A DNA stretch of 64,000 nt. It comes from Chrysogorgia sp. JL179-B06 (Eukaryota > Cnidaria > Anthozoa > Scleralcyonacea > Chrysogorgiidae). Under the pieces are notes generated by a model. The model searched no databases. It was given only the letters and a program-made list of their open reading frames with translations, and was not told the DNA's origin. Every line of letters begins with the position of its first letter. Position 1 is the first letter of the stretch. The stretch spans positions 2,887,001-2,951,000 of the forward strand of contig JAYKKM010000337.1 in NCBI GenBank assembly GCA_035772405.1, given 5' to 3'. Positions 54,435 through 64,000 of this stretch are shown in pieces. A program made the translations under genes and the position numbers.

Positions 54435-57400
54435 TCAACTAGATGCAGGTTTTATCAAGTTATTTACACGCATAAAACAGACTTGTCCACCTTGTAACCC
54501 AACACAAACGACGCCATTTGAGGCACAAGAAATGGCTAAAACAAAACTCTCAAAATGAAACTCATCAACAAGATCCCCCGTCTCTAGACTCCACAGTTTC
54601 AGTACTTTATCACGTGATCCTGATAGTAGGAAAGCCCCGCCTGGGACAAATGCCAACGCTCGAATGTCATGCGTGTGGCCACGGAGTGTTCGGATCCTCT
54701 TCCCGGAATTTAGATCCCAGTACACGAGACTGTGATGGGATCCTTTGGAGACCACGTGACCAGATGGTAGGAAAATCCGGGCAACTTGCTCTCTCCCAGC
54801 TCCCCCGTGAATTCTTTTCACCAAACGGCCATCGTCCACCGACCACTTTACGAAACTCAGACTTCGGACGAACGTCGCAATAAGTGAGTTGTCGACAACA
54901 CGGACCGCGGGAACATCGTAGCATTGGAAGGAGTATTCGCGGACGATTCCACTGGGATTTATTCGTTTCACTACGTTATCATAAGAGGCTGAAATGATGT
55001 CTTCCGAACCAGGGACAAACGCAAGTGCGGTCACAGCAAATGCGTGGACGTTTTCATGAGACCACATATTAATCCACGCGCGTGGGGTTGTGTTGGTGAG
55101 AAACCAAAATTTCACTGATCCATTCTCGGAACCGGAGACAAAATAATACAGGAAACCTTCTTTTGTGTTGCTTGCTAGACGAGTGACAGCACCATCGTGA
55201 GCTTGGTGGTTGTCACGAGCATTGACTGTGTCAAAAAACACAATTTCTCCGTTCTCACAGCCAACAAGAAGAAAGAGCAAACCAAGTGGACAAACACTTG
55301 TGACTTGACTATCAGGTTTCCCAAGGACAACTTTCTCTTTATCATCCAAACTTCTTAATTCGACAGTATTTGTTTCATCAACAAACACAAAATGATGATC
55401 GTTCTTGAGAACGGCAACAAAACGAATGCCTTCACCCACTCTTGCATTCTCGTAACTCCGGATAATATTGGAATATTTGAGATGGATCTGGGAAAGAGTT
55501 CCAATACTACTACCTGAGATTACTCGGTTTTCATCGTTGGTGATATCAATGGCTGTTACGAGCGTCTCCGCAGGGTAGCCAGTGTTGTATAAGATTTCTC
55601 GCTTAGACGACCATTCCCAGTAAAAGAAAGAACTCTTTGTCTGTATGCCGGAGAGGATCCCTTCGCCATCTGGCATAATCATCACTGATTTATAACGGGT
55701 GCAAGGTCCACGACACAACATCAAAACATTATTATTGGTAAGATCAACCTTACAGACCTCGGCATTTGAGCTGCATGTGTAGACAATGTCCTCATCTATC
55801 GCCATTTCCATCGTGGTGAATGCGGGCAAGGAGATAGACCTATATAAAGCCAAAGAAGGATTTTGAGTTTATGAGAAAAAAGATTCTTAAAGTGCCTCTA
55901 ACCTCAACATTTTTTATTGTCTTATTTGGAAGAACTTTTAAAATGATAAAGTAACTTCTTTTGAAGATTTTCGTTTCTTCGCTTTCTTTTTGAGATATAT
56001 CAGTTTGTTTGATATGCAAATTCCTGAATTTACGTCACAGATGCCATAAGTCATTATGACTTATTGGAGAAATGTGTATATCTCTTTCATTCTCGAACGA
56101 AATCCTTTAAAATCGAGAAGTTTGGTATGGTTGGAGAAACACGCACACGTGTTATTCACACTTTAGTGTTTTTATTTGATGAACGCAAAGATATAACATT
56201 CTCTGATAATTAATTATTTATGTTTACTTTCTTACCTATAAGGTATTTCTACGTTGCGCCATTCCCAGATGAACAACTTATTGCCTTCACAGCCAACCAG
56301 CACTAAATCATGCGTTTGGTTAAATCGAACCAATCGGAGCTCAGGCATTTTCACCGACGCAAGCATCTGGCCATGTTCAAGATCCCACACCTTGACAAAT
56401 GAATCCTTAGCTAGTGATACAACATAAGCTCCATCACTTGACATAGCTAAGCTAACCGCTCTCCTTGTGTGACCCTGTAGAGTATGCATCTCTTTCCCAG
56501 TCTTACAGCACCAAATCTTCACTGTCCCGTCCATCGATGATGATGCACAAACCAAGCCATTGTCGTTGATGGAGATATCCGTGACATCCTTGGTGTGCCC
56601 AGATATCTGACTCTCCTTTAGATTTCTCGTATCCAGGTCCCACACTCTGAACGTCGTATCTTGCGAACCCGACAGTGCTTTGGAACCATCCGAGATAATC
56701 GTGACAAACCTAATAGACTGACTATGCCCTCTGAAACAAAACAAAAGCTCCCCTGTCACCAAGCACCATAATCTAACCACCATGTCCATACCACCTGAGA
56801 CAACTCTCTGATCATCTTTAGTTACACCCACACTATAGACTTCTTCTTGGTGACCACACAGACTGCGAAGCTCTTTGTAGTTTTTCATATCCCAAACCTT
56901 AACAGTCTTGTCTCCTGAAGCAGAAACAAGAACTGTGCTATCGCTAGTTGACACAACAGCGTAAACTGGAGCGGTGTGACCCGAAAGGGTTGCGACATGG
57001 TGTAAGGTTTCGGCATTCCACAGTTTGATCTCGTGGTCATAAGAAGCTGTCGCCACTAAGTAACCATCCATAGTCGTACAAAGACCACGAATCTGAGGTA
57101 CATGGGCAGCGTGAGATTGAAGGAGGTCACCTGTAACAACATCCCACATCTTTAAACTACCTATAACATATAGAACGAACCAAAAGGTGAAAATTTGGTC
57201 CAAAAGTTTGGCGATGACTATCCTACCTTATTTCTCAAGAACTGACTGTCACACATAACGTTTACAAGGTAAAAGAAAATGAGTTACTCTCCATACACAA
57301 CGTTTGTTTAATTTTTATATTACTTGTAAACTTACCATCATTGGAACCAGTAAATAGATGTTCATCCTTTACACTGAAGTCTAAAGCATCCACATAACCT

Positions 57401-60400
57401 CCACCACCTTCCAGCACGTGTACTTCCGCATAGCTATCGAGGTTCCAGATTCTCGCCGTCGTATCATGCGATCCAGACGCGAGCATTGTTTTGCCGTGAG
57501 ATAAAGCCAAGCAACAGACAGCCATTTTGTGACCCTCGAGCACTTTCAGTTCTTTCCCAGTTTCAAGTTCATTTACTTTAATCAAAAGGTCAGATGAAGC
57601 AGAGATCACGATGGTTCCGCTGACTCTATCGGCAGTTGCAAGTGAATAAACTGTACCACTGTGTCTGTTAAATATTTTAACGAGTGGCCCCTCGGGCTCC
57701 GTAAGGCAGGAATGTAATGGAATCAAAAGACATTTCTTGGAGCTGTGTTCTCGAACTTGATCAAGTAGCTTCATCAGCATTGTGTTTTCTTCTGAACACG
57801 ATTGAAGTCTTCCCAGCAGTTGTGCGCCCATCTCGACAGATCTCTTATCCAGAACATCAGCAGATAGCATTAAGGATGACTTCAGGATCTTTAATTCACC
57901 TAATGTGCAATCCAAAAAGCGGAAATCTGATATCAAAGAAGCTAGGCTGGTAACTTTCACCTTTCGCTGAAGCCATTCAAAGTTGAAAAACAAACCTAGA
58001 AGACTTTCGAGATTCTCTGCATGACATAAGTGATACGGTAAATACGTAAAGAAGTACTCATTGTCCTCCGGGAATCTTGACCAATCACCGTTCTCGCATC
58101 GGTGGCGGAACATTTCCAGGAACTTAGCTTGGACGTCACTCATTCTGTGACCCATTTGTCGTAGTTTCCCACGCGTGAAATCCAAAAGCAAATCGTGCAC
58201 ACGATAAGCCTTCTTCTTTCCTTCATCCTGAGATGGGCTTTTCTGGATCATTGAACGTCTCTCTAAGACATTCAGAATGTCTCTTGCTTTGCGACCATCA
58301 TTTCCCGAACAGCGACGATGCTCGCCGGAGGTCGAAGTCCAATACGTCTCGAGAATAGATGACGGGATGTCTGTATCTTCTGGAAATATGCCAAAATCGA
58401 GGAATTTCTCTTGATGTTTTTTCTCCAATCGTTGAAAGCTCACGTCGATTGCAGCTAGTAAGTGATCATATGGGTAAGCATCTTTGGGAAATAACGAACG
58501 AACAGATTCCAAGTCTGCGTTTTTTAAGTCGTCAAGAACATCCTGCCAGCCTTGTACATCGCGAGTGTCAACCAAACTTGAGCCGACGAGTGCAAGAGCT
58601 AGCGGTAGGCCACGACATTCTTCCAAAAGTCCTTCCACAACTCGTTGGAAGTCTTCTCCGAATCTCAACTCCTCCGCGGCCTGAACTTGCGCACTTTGGT
58701 ACAACAGCTTTCGCGCCTCCTCCTTACCCATAATTCCAAGTTCGTAGATCGTGGATGTGCGACCCAGACCGCGCACGACGTCAGCGTCACGTGTTGTGAT
58801 CAAAAGTTGACACTTTCCGGCCAAACTGTCATCGAACACGTGAGCATCGGCCACATTCCATACGTCATCCAGCACAACCAAGCAGGACTTCTTTTCAGTA
58901 TTGTTGCGTATCCAAGATCGAGCTTCGGCTAAATCACTGAACGGGCGAGTCCCTCCAAGAGCTTTGACAAGAGTGTTAACTAGTGCCAAACGATCTGGTG
59001 TCTGACCTATATCCAACCAAATTACTTCCCGATTTGAAGACACACTCCAGGCGACGGCTTGGGCCAACACTGTCTTCCCAATACCTCCCATACCACGGAT
59101 ACTAACGATTTCACGACTACGAACGCCAACCACTCCAACTGTGGTTTTTCCTGAATTCAGCAAATCAACGACAGCATCCAATTCAGTTTTTCTCTGAATC
59201 ATATCAGAAGGCAGATATCGCAAACCATAGGCTAAGAAAAACAAATAAGTCACTGATAAGAAAGTAGAAGACTGAGTGACTAACTTCACATCGAATACTA
59301 TTAAAAAGCTAATTTGTTTAGGAGGTATAAGGTTTTCAGCGAAGACCCTTCGTCGATGAGTGAAACGGAACTATTGAAACAATTTTATATCAACACTTTT
59401 ATAAAAACGGGGCTGTTTACATGAATCCGGATTCAGTTTCATTCCGGATTGAACGTGAATTCAAACCGCGTTAACATAGGAATTCTATTCGAGGATCGAA
59501 AATTGCGCGAAATCTGAAATTTCAAGATGGCGATCAATAACATTATAGCATATATAACATTATAATACGTAATAAGTAATGTAATGTAATGTAATTAATA
59601 AACAGTTACATACCTCTGCAACCTTTATTAAGCTTCTCGATCTTTTCAACGAGATCTAGCCTTGAAAGAGAGTTCAGTATTTCCTTCAGCAAAGACAAAT
59701 TATCGGAAGAAATTAGTTTAGCCTGTTCCATCGCTTGAAATATTTCTACCGCATCGAGGGAAGAAACTGCGTCTTGCAAAATATCATGACCTGCGTCTTT
59801 CAAGAAACGAGCCATTCCTTCGAGATGGCGCGGTTCGTTCAAATTATCGGAGAGTATTACAAGAAGTTTTGTATACGGCGTAATGACGGACTGGTAACTC
59901 GAATCTAGAAAAAGGAAATAAAAGTTAGCTACTATTGCTAACGTAGGATAAGGTTGCCCTCATGTTTTAAACTCTCGACATCCCAACACTGGAATATCCA
60001 ATTACTTAAAGGCTCTGAGGGCCTACGATCCAACGTCGTTATCTGGGAAGAAACAAAAGTCTTACCATACTTGGGCCTCTGATAGGCAGGCAAGTGTACT
60101 AACCACTACACCCAGTCTATGCCCCACTGTCGTTTGCATCAAATGCACACCTAGCGTTTGTATGTGCGTGACGCTAACCTAGCGTTTGTATGTGCGTGAT
60201 CATTACTCGGTTCCAGTCTTTACTGGCGAGGTGCTGATCTTATGAAGGAGCTGGGACCCTGGGACCAAGCACATTTGATAGTTTCTTTCATTCGATTAGT
60301 TCCCGTGGGTGACGCCTAGCTGTGAGCACGTTACCTCTTTTAATGTCAAAATCTAGACAAATTCCATTAGCAAACTCTGTCAAAGATAAGGCATCAAATA

Positions 60401-60595
60401 TTTCGCACAACAGTCTTCCAGATTGGCTTCTCAAATGATAACGCTGCAAAATATCCAGACTCTCAAGTTCCGCGATTACTTTCAAAAATGTATCGCAGTC
60501 TTTTTGAGCAGAAACTTGAGCTGTTTAAATTTCTTGGGTTGTATTCCACGCGAGAGCTTAATACAAAGTTCCAAGAATACATTGTTGCCTTCCAT
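54435..60595 (-). CDS. DED-DED-NB-ARC-WD40 protein (APAF-1-like)
   Basis: Five minus-strand exons: 60595-60335, 59904-59614, 59231-57336, 57160-56236 and 55839-54435; about 1592 residues after one homopolymer correction. Exon 1 encodes a death effector domain (FLELCIKLSRGIQPKKFKQL, LKVIAELESLDIL), exon 2 a second, cleaner DED (YTKLLVILSDNL ... LLKEILNSLSRLDLVEKI). Exon 3 starts the NB-ARC ATPase: P-loop GMGGIGKT (about 231-238), Walker B CLVVLDDVW (301-309), LITTRD sensor, GLPLAL, and the MHD-type RVHDLLLDF. WD40 repeats fill residues ~725-1585, with many GHxxxV...SASGDKTVKVWD units. The layout matches APAF-1, with DEDs in place of CARD; APAF-1 forms a caspase-activating apoptosome. Recruitment of a DED caspase is inference. 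In exon 1 the T5 run at 60501-60505 (A5 in sense) is one base short of keeping DED1 in frame. Confidence 0.9.
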
Positions 60596-61194
60596 AGTCA
60601 CCTAAAAACAAACAACAGTCTTACGTTTTCGATTTCGCATTATTTTCAAAGAATAAATAAATGGATAAAATTATAAGCACACTGTTCCCGTGTCCACTCG
60701 ATTCCATCCTTCACAGTGTATGTTAATCATATTAGGATAATATGTTTATGCTAATATATTTGTATGACCGCACGTCACGATACTCGACCGCATGGCGTCG
60801 AAGGAACTGCTTAGCACGTTTCTTGCTTAGCACGGCGGACTCGTGTGCTTCGGCCGCGTTTTATCGGTACATGATCGGCGAGAACTGATCCCTTACAACT
60901 GAGGAGAAATCTCTTTCTTAGCATAGGTGAAAGATATGTAGTCGAGCTGAGACTGAGAGCTCTTCTATTGAAATTAGAAACCGAATGTGTTCAACACATA
61001 AACGTAAACAATCCCCGCGAACTGTGATCTCAAAATACTAAACACAACAGGAATTATTAAACATACTATTTCTGTCTTGTAGTAAGAAAGGCGGCGATAT
61101 ATATTACGCACTGACCAGCTGACACAATTAGGTTTTCACTGAAAATTGAATGTCACTTGCAGCTTCGTTATTTCAATGTAGTAAAATGTTTCTG

Positions 61195-61285
61195 AGCCCC
61201 AGACGGGAATCGAACCCGCAACCTTCATGATCTCAGCCGATTAGACTGACGCTCTCACTAACCATTCACCAGCTACCAGAACTGA
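61195..61285 (-). repeat. tRNA-like SINE unit (minus strand)
   Basis: Minus-strand B box GGTTCGATTCC, with GCCCCAGACGGGAATCGAAC on the plus strand. The A-box region is altered (GGTGAATGGTTAGTGAGAGC) and the variable part is longer than in a tRNA. Flanks resemble those of the 43815 unit (TTTCTGAGCC[C/A]CAGACGGG). Confidence 0.65.
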
Positions 61286-63813
61286 GATGGCTGAAAGCAA
61301 AGGCAGTCTCGATATGCAGGCCGATATGTCTGTATATCTTATCAGACTATATTAAGTGCGAGATTAAGTGTGACTTGCAGCTTGGTAATTATTTCAATAT
61401 AGATATACAGTAAGTATAAAGCAGCTCACTTACAAATTACCTGTTGAAGTAAGCGGCCTTTTAAAACTTTCGTTGAATCTAGATCGAAAAGAAACCATGA
61501 TTCACATGATTAGACAGAGCTTATTAAATATTTGGTATTTACACAACGGTTAGTCGGTTCATATGATGAAATAATTACTAGTTTAGTCCCGGCTCAGCTT
61601 TAATAGTTTTTAATATTATTACAGACTACAGTAACTGTTTTTAATACTAAATTCAATTAATCATTGATCTTACCTTCTGGTTTTGTGTAGGGTTTCTTGA
61701 TCTTATAGACTTTTTCTCCAAAATTTATGATATTTATTCATAGTGAACAGGCAATTTATTCTGTAGATATCATTCATTCGTCAAACATAGACTCATCAAT
61801 GGACAAATGGGAACTGTCTTGAAAATTGATGTCAATCAAAATGCCCAAAGACCAACTGTTCTCTATATCAAAGATCAGTCAATTTTCCACGAAATGAATC
61901 ACAATAGTTCAAGAAAGTTAAATTCCAAGAAGCATGTTTAATTAATGACCTAACCAGCCGTTAGGTGCAGCTAAGATGTAAATTAATATTTTGCAAAAGT
62001 TAAAAGCTTATTATATTTGTTTTAAATTTTGTGGGAAAACTGCGCCAACCTCGTACCCAGGCTTTTCGCTCTCACCCTCGGGCGAAAAAACAAAGTGCGC
62101 AATTTCCTGGCTGTCTCCTGCGGTGAACTCGGCGCGCGTGTAAATAATCACATTTTCGGATGCCACAGAGTTGCCTGCGGAGGAGGCTAGGAAAATCATG
62201 CACATGAAATATTAATTCTAAAGTGAGGTTGACTTCCTAAAGTTGAGTGAGGTTCTCTCTGCTGTGCATTCTTGTCAAAGATAGAACTTGAAAGTATTAT
62301 TTAACTATAATTCTTTGACTGACCTTACCCATTTGTTTTCACCCCAGGGCCCAGTAAGATTCAGCAAGAAAGGTTTTTTGAACCCAGTTACTTTCCCTGG
62401 CTTGAGGTATTAAATATATATGGCTGTATAAAGCCTGTATTGTATATATTAATATTTAAATAAGCCATGTTGTGCTAGTATCTGCAGACGACGTCAGATG
62501 TTTGTCTGCATTTACCCATCATTCTTGCGGCCATAACAAAAGAAATAGCCATTTGCAATAATTTGTGAGTCAAATTTGGTTTGTTTGTCCGCATTTTGAG
62601 CTATTAATAGCAACCAGACACAGTGCTATTACCAGATATGAATTATATGTGATAAAACCCAAAGATGGCTCTCGATGGCCCTGCCTAACTAGTATGTCAA
62701 TGACCCACTTATTTTTCAAACTATTAAACCTTCTTTCAACTGTTTTTCACACTATTTTATTTCCAACTTTTGTTTTTAGCGCTATCCCCATAATGCATTG
62801 CGCACGCACACGAAGGGTTATAAAATGTGAAACAAAAGAAAGGGAATTCCTCCTTATTTTAAACTCGTATTAGTAAGTATCAATATATTTAAACTAATAA
62901 AATATACGTAGCGTCTTCCTGTTATTTTTTATGTGCTTTTCGTTCAATTTTCTCCAAATTTGGCAAGCATTCTTTCACGTATATACGGGTCTTTCGCGGC
63001 TGTTCGACGTGAAGATTCCCGGACGTTGTTTATATTTCTTCGCTCCAAAATTTAAACTCTAGTTTACCCTGATGTGTTTGGCGGCATTTAACCCTAAGTA
63101 TTGAATTAAAGACAGCTAACTAAGCTAGCATTCATTCAAGCCGCAATGATAGTGTTGATTAAACCCAAAATAAACGTATCATAAACGCTTATATTTGTTG
63201 TACAAAATGGCGACTTAATAATAGTGAAAGGAACGAGACAGAATAATACTAACTCTTCTAACCAGAGTTGTGGGTTGTGACTGATGGTATTTACAGAGAC
63301 AATAATTTTATTTAATGTAGATCAGTAATTAAATGGTCTTTATACATTATCAAATAAAAAAATACTGTGTATACAGGCCTGTAGAGGGGGGGGGGGGGGG
63401 GGGGGGGGCGGCATGTATGACCCCTACATGCCCCCCTGGCTCCACCTTAGTGCCTTACTGGTGAGTTCCATCATGTGATCCAGTCAAGAGCATGTTGGTG
63501 AGCACCAGGGGCACCAGAGCCATGGCGCAGCCTGCCCTTTGGTGTATGGTACAACATCTTATACTTTGTTTTGAATTTATTTTATCACTCTAAGTTAAAA
63601 TTTATACTGCCCAAAAAAACATTTAAATTTACGAGCGAGATGCGTAATGAGGAAAATGAGGAGGAACAAGTCCAAACTAATAGTCGCTGGTCGTCGTCAC
63701 CGATGATTTACAAAGTATAGGTTGTGTGATTATTTGGTTACACAGATCGAGGCATGCATATATATTACATATGTATCCATATTACATATATCCATATTGT
63801 TTCCAGCACCCCT

Positions 63814-63975
63814 GGTGATCAACATCTATCTTCTCCTAATAATATCAATGGTTAACCAAGCAAAGAGGTAATGAGAATAAAGAAAATGATCACCAAAGAC
63901 AAACAGTAAACTGGCATGTTTTTAAAACAACTTCTCCCAACTAGTACTATAAGAAATGTTTGGAGACCAATAAGG
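63814..63975 (+). repeat. GATCAGCATC-family dispersed repeat
   Basis: Near-complete copy ending GGAGACCAATAAGGA, uninterrupted at the CCAACTAG site that hosts the MITE in the copy at 2302. Confidence 0.85.
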
Positions 63976-64000
63976 AACCAATTTGTAATCTTCTTTTGTA

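Larger units (their letters stand above)
60596..64000. other. Region upstream of the NB-ARC gene: repeats, no confirmed gene
   Basis: Exon 1 of the NB-ARC gene is preceded by an acceptor-like TTTTTAG|GTGACT at 60606-60600, so a 5' non-coding exon may lie here; a candidate with a GTAAGA donor is at about 61740-61673 (minus). 61195-61285 is a minus-strand tRNA-like unit. 62040-62100 carries CCTCGTACCCAGGC-type repeat sequence. A G run of about 23 lies at 63386-63408. 63814-63975 is a GATCAGCATC-family copy. No coding frame is convincing. Confidence 0.55.

Noticed and set aside
54518..54883. Plus-strand frames (also 58359-58733 and 58645-58932) opposite the NB-ARC/WD40 exons
   Set aside because: Antisense shadows of long, GC-richer coding exons; no domains or splice logic.

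Overview
The window is nuclear DNA from an animal. It is AT-rich, its genes are split by GT–AG introns, and it is crowded with MITE-like inverted-repeat elements, tRNA-like SINE units, LINE tails, Penelope-like retroelement (PLE) relics and minisatellites. The gene content (SEC13, CENP-L, GTSE1-like, TIGAR-like, ALAS, an APAF-1-type NB-ARC/WD40 protein, death-fold domains) fits an invertebrate metazoan, perhaps an early-branching one. I cannot name the species.

Layout. 1-5.8 kb: repeats only (tandem array, LINE tails, a hAT-like MITE nested in another repeat, tRNA-like units). 5.9-7.2 kb (+): last exons of a probable SLATT-type two-helix membrane protein. 9.4-13.6 kb (-): TIGAR-like phosphatase. 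14.3-18.2 kb (+): unidentified multi-pass membrane protein. 20.2-23.0 kb (-): three PDZ domains plus a Death domain. 23.3-23.6 kb: minisatellite in which every unit contains a perfect kappaB-type palindrome. 24.2-27.2 kb (+): serine racemase/threonine dehydratase-like enzyme. 28.5-29.7 kb (-): CENP-L. 30.2-35.4 kb (+): SEC13. 37.1-37.4 kb: PLE 3' end with a hammerhead-ribozyme-like fold. 37.5-44.9 kb (-): GTSE1-like microtubule protein with two minisatellite introns. 46.2-53.8 kb (+): 5-aminolevulinate synthase. 54.4-60.6 kb (-): DED-DED-NB-ARC-WD40 protein. 60.6-64 kb: repeats and unassigned DNA.

The genes form four divergent (head-to-head) pairs: TIGAR-like/membrane protein, PDZ-Death/racemase, CENP-L/SEC13 and GTSE1-like/ALAS. 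ALAS and the NB-ARC gene are tail-to-tail.

The most unusual content is the pair of death-fold signalling genes. One is an APAF-1-like ATPase carrying two death effector domains where a CARD is expected. The other is a PDZ scaffold ending in a Death domain, with about a dozen kappaB-like sites upstream. Two exons carry single-base homopolymer frameshifts (racemase exon 1 and the first DED) that look like assembly errors but could be real. Exon models below were built by hand from splice signals and reading phase; for the multi-exon genes the phases close exactly except where stated.
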